DNA of 64,000 bases from an uncultured Verrucomicrobiota bacterium (GTDB lineage Bacteria > Verrucomicrobiota > Verrucomicrobiia > Limisphaerales > UBA1412). Every line of letters starts with the position of its first letter. Position 1 is the stretch's first letter. Below, piece after piece: positions 53,074-62,700 of this stretch. The notes below the pieces were generated by a model. That model ran no database searches and was not told the origin of the DNA. It worked only from the letters and a program-made list of their open reading frames with translations. The translations under genes were made by a program, and so were the position numbers. The DNA lies in NCBI GenBank assembly GCA_944389455.1, contig CALXMK010000001.1, positions 62,001 through 126,000 of the forward strand. Direction: 5' to 3'.

Positions 53074-53718
53074 TTATTTGAGTCGGTTTCGGATTTGAGA
53101 TATTGTGTTTTCTTCTATAAGCCCGATGTCGTAGAATTTCTCGGCATAGGCAATTTGTCTGCTAGTGATTCGGTTAGATTTTTTACGATTTAGAGTAGAG
53201 GGCATCATTTCTAAATTGGCTAATTCATTTCCTATTTCGGGTGCTAAACTGACAGGAATAATGTGATCAATTTCTACTTGGTCTCCTTTATAGGGACCGA
53301 AGATAACGATTCCGGCTTTTCCATGACGAAGTCTATTTTTATTTTCCTCGCTAAATAGCCCTAATTCTTGGGCTATTTTTATATTGCGAAGCATTGTTTG
53401 CTGAGTAAGTAGTCCTCGTTCTCCATGAATTCCGTTAATGAGTAATGCTATAGAGAGAATTATTTCAGGAGAGACTTGGTATTCATTGCTTCTATGAAGC
53501 CAATAAACAATTTTATTTACTCTGGGATTAGCTCCACGTTTTTCAAGAGAAGCCAATTTGACAGGATCACTTAAATGAGTGACTGCAATAAGACTCTGTA
53601 CAGGGGGCCAAGTAGATAATAATGCTCCTAAAAAAAATAAAAATGACAGAAAAATCTTAAATTTACGAAAGGTGTTTTTAGACCTGCTTTTTTTCTTTTT
53701 CTTAAAGAGAAATTTCAT
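53074..53718 (-). CDS. Signal-anchored HNH-like nuclease of unknown role
   Basis: The 214-residue protein starts with a basic N-terminus (KFLFKKKKKSRSKN) and a hydrophobic segment (about 22-44) that would export or anchor it. The C-terminal half has an HNH endonuclease core: KGDQVEIDHIIPVSLAPEIGNE, then LANLEMMPSTLNRKKSNRI (the DHIIP His and the N-x9-N-R-K-K pattern). The middle, with MLRNIKIAQELG and the HGKAGIV segment, is unfamiliar. An exported nuclease could serve DNA scavenging, uptake or competition; no immunity protein or secretion signal typical of toxins is next to it. It is convergent with the M50 gene. Confidence 0.72.
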   Translation of the reverse strand: MKFLFKKKKKSRSKNTFRKFKIFLSFLFFLGALLSTWPPVQSLIAVTHLSDPVKLASLEKRGANPRVNKIVYWLHRSNEYQVSPEIILSIALLINGIHGERGLLTQQTMLRNIKIAQELGLFSEENKNRLRHGKAGIVIFGPYKGDQVEIDHIIPVSLAPEIGNELANLEMMPSTLNRKKSNRITSRQIAYAEKFYDIGLIEENTISQIRNRLK

Positions 53719-53902
53719 TTTAAAATTTGTTCAAAAAATTTATGCGTATTGTCAGAATTTCATCTTTATTAGGTGTTTCTATCAAGAAGTCCACTATCCA
53801 AGTATAAATTCATTAGAGAATTTTAAAAAGCTCTAAGCTCTTCAGATATTTTTTAATTTAGAAATGTAAGTCAAACATAAGAATTCTCCTGATAAAAATT
53901 AT

Positions 53903-53931
53903 TTGAAATAGAGCGGTGGAATCTTTATAAT
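53903..53931 (+). promoter_or_regulatory. Promoter of the MFS-pldA operon, near-leaderless
   Basis: TTGAAA (53903-53908), 17-bp spacer, consensus TATAAT (53926-53931). The predicted transcription start (about 53938) is 8 bases before the ATG at 53946. Confidence 0.65.
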
Positions 53932-53945
53932 TTCGACGTTTGAAG

Positions 53946-55484
53946 ATGAGTGGAAATTCTAATGCAAATGAAAGCTGGTGGAGATATTTGAATGGATACC
54001 ATTGGCTTGTGTTTTTTTTAGCAGCAGCTGCTTGGATGTTTGATACAATGGATCAGCAGCTATTTACAGCATCCAGAGCAGATGCAATGAAAGATTTATT
54101 GCCGGATTGGGGAGAAGCAGAGCGATACAATGCAGGATCTTGGGTAACAACTATTTTTATTATTGGTTGGGCTTTTGGGGGATTAATTTTTGGAGTGTTG
54201 GGGGATCGTTGGGGAAGAGCCAAGACCATGGCTTTAACCGTTATTTTATATGCAGCTTTTACTGGATTAAGCGGTTTAGCAACGACATATACCTTTTTCT
54301 GCGTAGGGCGCTTCTTAACAGGTTTAGGGGTTGGAGGAGAATTTGCTGTAGGAGCTGCCTTAGTTGCAGAGGTGATGCCAGAAAAAGCTCGAGCAGGTGC
54401 TTTGGGAATGATGCAGGCATTATCTGCTATAGGTAATTTATTAGGTGCAGGTTTGTTGGGACTTATTGTTCCACTTTGGGGATGGCAAGGTTTGTATTTT
54501 GTCGGAGCGTTACCCGCAATTATAGGTTTTCTTGTCATATTTAAGATGCGAGAACCTGAGAAATGGGTTCAGGCGAAAAAGGCTGCTCTTGAAAATCCAA
54601 ATGATAAATCAAAACAATTTGGCAGTATAAAAGATTTGTTTGGACATCCTACTTGGCGTAGGAATGTATTAGTGGGTATAGCTATTTCAGCAGCAGGAGT
54701 TTTAGGACTTTGGGGAGCAGGTTTTTGGAGCTCCGATTTAATCAAGTCTATTATTCCTACAATGACGGCAGAAGATAAGGTGCGTTATGAGCAATTAGTC
54801 GATGCTAACGCTGTCAACCAGTTAGAAATGATCCAGAAAATGACAGAGGAAGAACAGACACAATTTAAGCATTTACGCTTAAATTTAGAGATAAAACCTA
54901 GGATAGCTGAGGATAAAGTTTTTACAGAACCTTTGATGGAGACTGAGGTTGAAGCTCTTAAAGAGATGATTCCTAGGGGAATGGATGAAGATAGCAAAAC
55001 ACGTCTTCGGTCTATGGCGCTTATGCTTCAACAAACAGGAGCGTTTTTTGGAATGTATCTTTTCGTTGTCGTTTCAAATAGAATTGGTCGTAGAGCTACA
55101 TTCTTAGTGACAATGCTTTTAGGATGGACTTCTGTCATTCTTGTGTTTCTTACGTTTAAACATGCTTATCAGATATGGTATTTATGGCCTTTCCTAGGTT
55201 TTTCCACACTGGCTCCTTTTGGAGGATTTGCTGTTTATTTGCCGGAATTATTTCCGACAAGATTACGCAGTACAGGTATTAGTTTCTGTTATAATGTAGG
55301 TCGTTTTATAACGGCTGCAGGTGTGTTGGTATTAGGAGGTTTGGCTGTATTTTTAGATGGGAAGACTTCCTTTGCAGGGTTTCGGCTGGCAGCAGTTCTG
55401 ATTGCATGTTCTTATATAGTGGGAATTATTGCATTGATTTGGGCGCCCGAAACAGCAAATAAACCTTTGCCTGAAGAAGAGTAA
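53946..55484 (+). CDS. MFS transporter (AAHS/sugar-porter-like) with a long internal loop
   Basis: The 512-residue transporter has about 12 membrane helices. GVLGDRWGRAKTMALT is the MFS loop 2-3 motif, GRFLTGLGVGGEFAVGAALVAEVMPEKARAGALG is the helix 4-5 motif of the aromatic acid/sugar porter families and LPELFPTRLRSTGISF the second-half motif. About 90 hydrophilic residues (near 272-362, TAEDKVRYEQLVDANAVNQL to GMDEDSKTRLRSMAL) sit in the loop after helix 7 on the outside; most relatives have a short loop. Substrate unknown. The ATG at 53946 is preferred to the TTG at 53940. It heads a unit with pldA and the cysteine-cluster gene. Confidence 0.88.
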   Translation: MSGNSNANESWWRYLNGYHWLVFFLAAAAWMFDTMDQQLFTASRADAMKDLLPDWGEAERYNAGSWVTTIFIIGWAFGGLIFGVLGDRWGRAKTMALTVILYAAFTGLSGLATTYTFFCVGRFLTGLGVGGEFAVGAALVAEVMPEKARAGALGMMQALSAIGNLLGAGLLGLIVPLWGWQGLYFVGALPAIIGFLVIFKMREPEKWVQAKKAALENPNDKSKQFGSIKDLFGHPTWRRNVLVGIAISAAGVLGLWGAGFWSSDLIKSIIPTMTAEDKVRYEQLVDANAVNQLEMIQKMTEEEQTQFKHLRLNLEIKPRIAEDKVFTEPLMETEVEALKEMIPRGMDEDSKTRLRSMALMLQQTGAFFGMYLFVVVSNRIGRRATFLVTMLLGWTSVILVFLTFKHAYQIWYLWPFLGFSTLAPFGGFAVYLPELFPTRLRSTGISFCYNVGRFITAAGVLVLGGLAVFLDGKTSFAGFRLAAVLIACSYIVGIIALIWAPETANKPLPEEE

Positions 55485-55496
55485 AATAGGAGTAAA

Positions 55497-56822
55497 ATGA
55501 GGAAATCTAAAATTTTATATTTTCCGCTATTGACGCTAATGGTAATGGGATTCTTTTGGGCAGGAGTTTCTATTCAAGCAGATGTAGTATATTTATTGAA
55601 TATGCCTGAAAAGGCAGAAATACATCATGGGAATATACAGCTTAATGTTCTTTTCATGAATAATGGTTCAATGGTTGAACAGTGTGAAATTCCAAATAAA
55701 ATGTATGTACTTGTATCTCAAAAGAATACAATACAGAAAAAGGTGTTGGCAACTTCGCTTGAAAGGGAAAAGATAAAAGTAGATCTTAATCCGAGAGAAT
55801 TTAAATCTGTTAATTATGTTATCCCTGTTCCAGAAGAGGTAAGCGAAGAAATCACTATTGCATTAGAGTGTACGCCTCCAGTCACCATCAAAATTGAAGA
55901 GGGTTTATCTGATGAAAGATCTCATGAAGAGTTCTCAAAAAAAGAATTAGAACAGGAAATAGAAACGGATTTGGATAGAGTTGAAACTATCAGGGAAGAA
56001 TCTGAAAAGAATATTTTTGAGAATCAAGATGAGAATGATAAATGGCATTCAGCTATGATTGAGTATTTCAATAGTCATTTTTCTCCTTATGATCCTATGT
56101 ATTTTCTGATAGGAGCCAATCCCAGCGGAGGAGATGCTGATTTAACAGGTGATTTCCCTAATGCTCGTTTTCAAATAAGTATGCGATATAAGCCATTTAT
56201 TCCAGATACGTTTATGGCAGATAAATGGTCAGGGATTACGAATATCTATTTTGCCTATACTCAGAATTCTATTTGGGATTTACATGGAGATTCTGCCCCA
56301 TTTATAGATACAACCTATCGGCCGGAATTTCAGTATTTGTGGACAGATGTTTTTAATAATTCTGAGAATTTTCTGAGTAAATTGGATTTATTGTTTTCTC
56401 TTGCGCATGAATCTAATGGAAAAGCAGGCCTGGATTCAAGGAGTATCAATTATTTTATGATTCGTCCAATGTTCTATTGGGGGAATCATAATGGTTTAAA
56501 TGGATATTTGGCTCCTGGATTTTGGGTCTATTTAGGAAGTCTTTCTGATAATCCCCGTATCAGGCATTATCGAGGTCATGCTGATGTTAAGGCTGCAATC
56601 CAATGGGCAGATGGAATCCAATTAGCAGGATATTTTAGAATAGGAGATGAGTTGGAAAAGGGGAGTATGCAGTTAGATTTGAGTTATCCTCTTGGATATT
56701 TAACAAGAGATTTTTTGGATTTCTTTTTCCATATTCAGTATTTTACAGGTTATGGGCAATCAATGTTGCATTATGATTGTCGTGAACAAGCATTGAGAGC
56801 CGGTATTTCTTTATTCCGCTAG
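55497..56822 (+). CDS. pldA: Outer-membrane phospholipase A
   Basis: The 441-residue precursor has a signal peptide (about 1-28). An unusual N-terminal region follows (29-175), including an acidic Glu-rich stretch (SHEEFSKKELEQEIETDLDR). The OMPLA beta-barrel starts near 195 (FSPYDPMYFLIGANPSG). The catalytic residues are His304 and Ser306 in AHESNG and Asn318 in SRSINYF, matching E. coli PldA. It hydrolyses phospholipids that reach the outer leaflet and so helps keep the outer membrane asymmetric. The extra 150 residues at the N-terminus are not in E. coli PldA. It starts 12 bases after the MFS gene. Confidence 0.92.
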   Translation: MRKSKILYFPLLTLMVMGFFWAGVSIQADVVYLLNMPEKAEIHHGNIQLNVLFMNNGSMVEQCEIPNKMYVLVSQKNTIQKKVLATSLEREKIKVDLNPREFKSVNYVIPVPEEVSEEITIALECTPPVTIKIEEGLSDERSHEEFSKKELEQEIETDLDRVETIREESEKNIFENQDENDKWHSAMIEYFNSHFSPYDPMYFLIGANPSGGDADLTGDFPNARFQISMRYKPFIPDTFMADKWSGITNIYFAYTQNSIWDLHGDSAPFIDTTYRPEFQYLWTDVFNNSENFLSKLDLLFSLAHESNGKAGLDSRSINYFMIRPMFYWGNHNGLNGYLAPGFWVYLGSLSDNPRIRHYRGHADVKAAIQWADGIQLAGYFRIGDELEKGSMQLDLSYPLGYLTRDFLDFFFHIQYFTGYGQSMLHYDCREQALRAGISLFR

Positions 56823-56832
56823 ATAGATTCTT

Positions 56833-57198
56833 GTGACTGCTGATGAAATAGAAAAAATAGAAATTCCCTGCATCCGATGTGGAGCTTGTTGTAAATGGGA
56901 GGGAGAAGTAAAAGTTACTCCTGAGGAGATTACTCGTATAGCTGCTTATCTTAGGATGAGAGAAGAGTTGTTTATTGAAGAGAAAACGCAGTTGAGTGTT
57001 AATAGAAAGTATTTGGTGATAAGGATGTTGAATGATGGCTCTTGCGTTTTTCTACATGAGAATGAGTGTACGATTAATTCTGTCAAACCTCAGCAATGTA
57101 AGGGATATCCGTTAAAGTGGAGAAATCCGGATTCTGCACTGCATTGCCAGGCAGTTAGAACGCTTATTAGCTTAGGAATTTTATCGCCGGAAGAATAA
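56833..57198 (+). CDS. YkgJ-family cysteine-cluster protein
   Basis: The 121-residue protein has the signature IPCIRCGACCKWEG (Cys13, 16, 19, 20) plus later cysteines in DGSCVFLHENECTINSVKPQQC. This is the metal- or Fe-S-binding pattern of the UPF0153/YkgJ family. Function is unknown; family members are often found next to membrane genes. The start codon is GTG. It lies 10 bases after pldA. Confidence 0.85.
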   Translation: MTADEIEKIEIPCIRCGACCKWEGEVKVTPEEITRIAAYLRMREELFIEEKTQLSVNRKYLVIRMLNDGSCVFLHENECTINSVKPQQCKGYPLKWRNPDSALHCQAVRTLISLGILSPEE

Positions 57199-57341
57199 TT
57201 GGTATTGCTGAAAGTGGATTTGTCATTGATTAGTGTTTACTCTTAAGTATATTTTTTGTATCAATTTAGAGGCAATTCAGATAGGATCTAGCTGAATAGG
57301 GAATTTATTTAAAAGAGTTTAATGTACTTTAGTATTAAGAA

Positions 57342-58484
57342 ATGAAAAATTATTCTTCTATATTGATTGTTGTTTTTGGATATATCATGTTCGCTATTAG
57401 CGGATCTATGTTTTGGTTAGATAAAGTTCCTTTTCTGGTAGAGATAAGATTTAAGGAGGTTTCATCGGCACAATATTTGGCGTTTTTTATTTTCTTATTT
57501 ATTTCTTTTTTAGGAGCAAGTTTACTTGTTCCATTTGGAATGAAGATTGTCAAAAAGATTTTTGTCAGAAATAAATCTTCGTTTTTAGCTAGTGTTTTTA
57601 CTCTGTTGATTAATCCTTGTAAGTGGATCGTTTTGGTTATTTTACTTAAGGTAGCATTAGAAGTTTATTCTTGGCCATTATGGATAAGCAGTATGTTATC
57701 GCAGGTTTTTAAATTATTTGTAGCGGTGTCGATTACAATGGCTTTTGCTAAAATGATTGATGTAATTTTTGTATTTTGGAAAACCCGAACTAATGCTGAT
57801 AAGTTCTTTACAGAACAGGTGATTCCTCTTTTAAATCGTGTTGTTCGCTATATTGTTATTTTTATTGGTTTTGTTACTGCCGCTTCCAATCTAGGCATTG
57901 ATGTTACATCTATTTTAGCATTGGGTTCAGTAGGTGGATTAGCTGTAGGATTAGCTACACAAGATCTACTAAATAATGTGTTTGGGGGAGTGGTTATCTT
58001 TCTAGATAAGCCATTTCGCATTGGTGATAGAATTCAAATTCAAGGATATGATGGGGTTGTTGAGATGATTGGTGTGCGCAGTACTCGTATCCGTAGTTTA
58101 GATGGTTTTTTAGTGACTATACCAAATAAGACTATTTGTGATTCAATGATTACTAATGTAGCTAAACGGCCTTCAATTAAAACAACAATTAATGTTGGGA
58201 TTACTTATGAAACGACTGTTGAAAAATTGAAAAAGGCTATTCAAATTGCGGAAGATATTTATGGTAATTATAAGGCAACAGAAAAAGTGATTGTAAGTTT
58301 TAATCAGTTTGGGGATTCAGCATTGAATGTTCAGATTTTACATTGGCTTAATGCTGATGCAGCAGATAATTATCTCAAACATATTGAGACGATGAATTTG
58401 GAATTAAAGGCACGCTATGATATGGAGCATATTGATTTTGCTTATCCAACCCAAACTCTTTATATGAAGCAAATTCCTAATTAA
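57342..58484 (+). CDS. MscS-family mechanosensitive channel
   Basis: The 380-residue protein has four predicted membrane segments, at about 7-22, 45-67, 84-105 and 165-200. The pore helix region is VTSILALGSVGGLAVGLATQDLLNNVFGGVVIF, which is the MscS TM3 (Gly/Ala-rich). A cytoplasmic beta domain follows (DKPFRIGDRIQIQGYDGVVEMIGVRSTRIRSLDGFLVTIPNK), then a C-terminal alpha-beta domain. It releases osmolytes during hypo-osmotic shock. A terminator follows at 58519. Confidence 0.94.
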   Translation: MKNYSSILIVVFGYIMFAISGSMFWLDKVPFLVEIRFKEVSSAQYLAFFIFLFISFLGASLLVPFGMKIVKKIFVRNKSSFLASVFTLLINPCKWIVLVILLKVALEVYSWPLWISSMLSQVFKLFVAVSITMAFAKMIDVIFVFWKTRTNADKFFTEQVIPLLNRVVRYIVIFIGFVTAASNLGIDVTSILALGSVGGLAVGLATQDLLNNVFGGVVIFLDKPFRIGDRIQIQGYDGVVEMIGVRSTRIRSLDGFLVTIPNKTICDSMITNVAKRPSIKTTINVGITYETTVEKLKKAIQIAEDIYGNYKATEKVIVSFNQFGDSALNVQILHWLNADAADNYLKHIETMNLELKARYDMEHIDFAYPTQTLYMKQIPN

Positions 58485-58518
58485 AGGCGTAAAAACTTAA
58501 ATTATTTTCTGTTTTTTT

Positions 58519-58556
58519 AAGAGCCCATTCACCGAGATTGAATGGGCTCTTTTATT
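58519..58556 (+). terminator. Intrinsic terminator after mscS
   Basis: AAGAGCCCATTCA (58519-58531) pairs perfectly with TGAATGGGCTCTT (58539-58551), followed by TTATTTG. Confidence 0.9.
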
Positions 58557-58930
58557 TGTTCTTCAGGGAGATATCGAGATGAATAGAGATTCATATCGAG
58601 GCGGCTGGAAAGCTTATTAGACATATATTCTCAGTGATAATAGGGTGTCCCTTTGTAATGAAAATGGAATTTGCAGCAGAAAGTATTGGATGTAGGATTT
58701 ATATAAATCTAATGATATCCTAATTATCTCATAATAATTCAGAAATATCGTATGAGTGGTTTGGATGTGAAAGCATTCTTTAAACCGGAGCCTTGTTAAG
58801 AATGAGATTCTGATTACTCAAAATTGATGAATAAAGGAGTTGGAATTTATATCCTTTTTGAGGTTATATACAATCTTATATATTTATCTGAATAAGAATA
58901 TTTTACATCAAAAACTGATGTTAAGAAAGA
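58557..58930. other. Gene-free region before the pseudopilin gene
   Basis: No gene or clear element seen. It should contain the promoter of the pseudopilin gene, but the best box pair (TTGAGG at 58858, TATTTA at 58881) is weak. Confidence 0.4.
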
Positions 58931-59731
58931 ATGAAAAAGAAAAAAGAAATTGGTTTTACATTAATTGAACTACTTGTTGTAATTGCGATTATTGCTATTT
59001 TGGCTGGAATGCTATTGCCTGTGCTTAGTAAAGCAAAGGAGAAAGCGCAACGAACAACATGCGTGAATAACTATAAACAGCTTCTATTAACGATGTTTAT
59101 GTATTCGGAGGATAATAGTGAAAAGATGGTATGGCCTAATTGGGGGAGAGCTGATACTGGACGGCCTGACGGATGGCTTTATACATATCGTTATGGATTA
59201 AGTGGTTCAAAGCGTGCAGATAACCGAGGTTCATTGACTTCAGCAGAAGCGAAAAATCTAGCAGAATCAAATTATACAGCCGGATTATTTTGGAGTTATA
59301 CAAAAACTCAAAAGCTCTATCAGTGTCCAAAAGATGGACCAGCAGGAGATCCCAATTTTTTGGATCGGAATAATCAGCTTTCTACCTATATTATGAATGG
59401 AGCAATTTGTCTATTTGGAGAGAGGGATGAATCCTATAAACTTTCTAGTTTTCGCCCAACTGCTTATTGTATGTGGGAGCCAGATGGGGGAATGGATGGG
59501 GATGGTAGAGATGTGAGTGTCTACAATGATGCTTCCAGCTTTCCTTCTCCAAGTTCGGGTGAAGGGATTAATACCTGGCACGGGAATGGCGGTATTATTG
59601 GGAATTTTTCTGGTTCAGCTCAATTCATTACACGGGAACAATTTAATCGAGAAGCCAGTTATGCACCTAGCCTACTCTGGTGTGTTCCTGGAGATATTTA
59701 TGGAGGAGCTGATTCTGAAAATCCTTCTTAA
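58931..59731 (+). CDS. Type II secretion pseudopilin-like protein
   Basis: The 266-residue protein has a class III leader (MKKKKEIG) and prepilin cleavage site at Gly8-Phe9, with the conserved Glu at mature position 5 ([19 protein letters not shown]). [23 protein letters not shown] follows, the helical spine of Verrucomicrobia/Planctomycete/Lentisphaerae pseudopilins. A C-terminal domain with [13 protein letters not shown] (H-containing closing motif) ends it. The N-terminus is processed by a prepilin peptidase, not present here. It lies directly upstream of the LamG/Ig giant, and its secretion partners (GspE/L/M/D) are at 36-43 kb. Confidence 0.9.
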   Translation: MKKKKEIGFTLIELLVVIAIIAILAGMLLPVLSKAKEKAQRTTCVNNYKQLLLTMFMYSEDNSEKMVWPNWGRADTGRPDGWLYTYRYGLSGSKRADNRGSLTSAEAKNLAESNYTAGLFWSYTKTQKLYQCPKDGPAGDPNFLDRNNQLSTYIMNGAICLFGERDESYKLSSFRPTAYCMWEPDGGMDGDGRDVSVYNDASSFPSPSSGEGINTWHGNGGIIGNFSGSAQFITREQFNREASYAPSLLWCVPGDIYGGADSENPS

Positions 59732-59788
59732 GTCTTATTTATCAGTGAGTTATTTTGTATCAATATATCTGAAAAAGGAAAATAATAT

Positions 59789-62700
59789 ATGAAAAAGAAA
59801 AATTACCTCAGAATGTCTGCGGGAATTGCTTTGACAATTCTTACGAGTTATTCGTGGGCATCGGATTATGAATCGACTGTTCTATTGCAGAATCCGGCTG
59901 CGTATTATCGCTATAATACAACAGCAGAAGATTCTAGCACCGATCCTAATTTAGGATATTTAGATCTCAGTGGAGCAGAATTTTATGACGCATATACACG
60001 AGGAGTCCCAGGCCCGGATCTTCCCGGTTTTGAATCAGATAATAAATCTGTTGAGTACAGAGGCGGATACAGCACCTTGCCGTCTTTAAACCTTTTGACG
60101 TCAGAAGCTACTATTTTGGCATGGGTAAAAGTGCCTCCAACACATCCCAATTATGCTGGACTAGTTTTCAATCGCGGAGATGGGAATTCGACAACAACTG
60201 GACTAGATTTGAAAGGGGCAGATACATTTCAGTTAGGATATCATTGGAGTAATCATTCAAGTAGTTACTCTTTTCAGTCTGCACTCTATGTTGAACCTGA
60301 AAAATGGAATCTTGTTGCTATGGTAGGCAATGAGGAAGGAGTACGTCTTTATCGGGGAGATAGCAGCGGCTCACTGGAGAGTGTATTAAATGCAGTTCCA
60401 TGTGTAGAAACATATTTGAATGGAATTGTGCGCGTAGGTAGAGATTTAGATTCAGCACGTATCCTTTCCAGTGAGAATAATCCTGCTTATATTGATGAAG
60501 TGGCAATTTTTAATTACGCCCTTACCGAGGAGGATGTTCTCTCTATTTATAAAACTGCACGCAATGAGTCCTATGCGCCTACACGAGTACAAATAGTTAC
60601 ATCTGATCCTGTAATGTATGAAGGAGAAGGAAGTTTAACTGTCTTGGGTAACGGAAGTTTTGAGACTGTAGAATGGTATAGAGATGGAGTCAAACTCGAT
60701 TTGGAAGGAATGGAATTGATAAATCCTATAGCCGGAAATTATACTGCAAAACTTATAAACTCTGCTGGAAGTTTGGAAAGTGATCCTGTTGTTGTTTTAT
60801 CTCCAGCAAAGCCATCCATTACTGTTCAACCAGAATCTACTAGCCGCCATCCCTATGGGAGAGTCGATTTTTCTGTTGAGGTGGAAGGAAGTAAACCAAT
60901 CAGCTATCAATGGAAATTGGACGGAGTAAATATAGATGGAGCAACTAATAATGTTTTGAGTTTACGCAGCTTGGATAGATCACAATTCGGTTCTTATACC
61001 GTAGAAGTTTCTAATACAGTAGGATCTGAAGTAAGTGAATCTGCAGTTTTAACCGAAGTCCCTGTTGAAGAGAATTCTTTTGCAGAAGAAGTGATGAAGA
61101 AAAGTCCGATTGCATTTTACCGTTTTGATGATACTCTAAACGATAATGCGACAGAACTTGATCCTTATGGATATACAATTACAGGAATTGCTCATGATTA
61201 TGCCGGAGGTAATGATGGTTTATATCACAATCTTTATACATTCAACCAAATTGAAGGAGCAATAACAGGGGATTCTAGTGGTTCTCTTCACTTTGATGGA
61301 GCGGAAAATTATGGTGGTTGGATATCTACCGATTTACAGATGAATGATTATCCAGAAGGATTTACTGTAATGGGGTGGGTAAGGATGAGCAGTGGCTATG
61401 GAAGGTTTACGGATCAGAGTGCTGGGTATTTTGGACAAAATGATGTCTTAGAAATGGGACCTCTGTCTGATGGAAGACATGGAGGTTGGATGTCCGGAAT
61501 AAGTCCTTCGATTTATGCTCCCAATAATTTTGGAGATAATGTGTGGGGATTGTTTGCAATGTGTTATGATGGTACTGCGCAGCGCCTTTATCTCAATGGT
61601 GAATTAGCTGGAGAATCTTTTGGTACCGCAAATTTTAATTCCTACCAGTTCTACTTTAACATTGGTGGAGGTGGAGTTCGCAGTGATCCTAATGTTTCAA
61701 TGGATTTTTACACTGGTGATATTGATGATGTGGCCGTATTTGATTATGGAATGACTCAAGAAGAGCTTATGGCTTTTTGGAGTCGTGGAGTGTATGGAGC
61801 AGGATCCGCTCCTGTGATTAGAACACAGCCGAAAGGGGTTTGTATCTATGAGACTATGGAAAGAGAACATACTTTAAGTGTTTTATGTGCAGGAACTCTG
61901 CCTATAAACTATCAATGGTATAAAGACGGGATAGCGATTGAAGGAGCTACATCTTCAGAGTTGAATTTAGTTCTTAATGAAGAAACATTAGGAAATTATG
62001 ATGTAGAAATCAGCAATAATTATGGAACGATTCGCTCTGAAGTGGTTCAAATTGAATTTATTCCAATTCCGCAAGAGAGCAGCTACGAAGGCATTATTTA
62101 TGGAATGAATCCATATGCCTATTGGAGATTAGGAGAGACAACCGGCAATGTAGCTAATGAAAGAGTTCATGGACGCTCCGGTACATATACCTCTGATAAT
62201 ACACTTGGTCAGCCGGGGGCGATTAAAGATGATGAGGATTTATCTACACGCTTTGGAGGAATTGAGCGAGTAATTGCTCCAAGTATGGAACTTGATTCTG
62301 TAAGTGAATTAACTCTTTTAGCATGGATTAAATCGGAAGGGACTATTCCTCACTATGCAGGTGTAATTTTCAATCGTAACGTAGATTCTACAGGTGCGAC
62401 TGGTTTGGATATAGCTCATGAACAAGTTTGTTATCATTGGAACGATTTACATTACAGTTTCCGTTCTGGTTTATATCCGGAAAATGATGTCTGGAATATG
62501 GTTGCGTTGACAGTAAGTGCAAATGAAGGAACTGTTTATTTAGGAGATAGTAAAGGTAATTTGACCTCCAAGACCAATTATGGTTCTCATCCAGCTGCAT
62601 CTTTGATAGGTAATTTGCAGATCGGCGGTGATTTAATCGAATCTCGACGGTTTAAAGGGGATATAGATGAAGCTGTGATTTTCACTCGAGCTCTAAGTGC

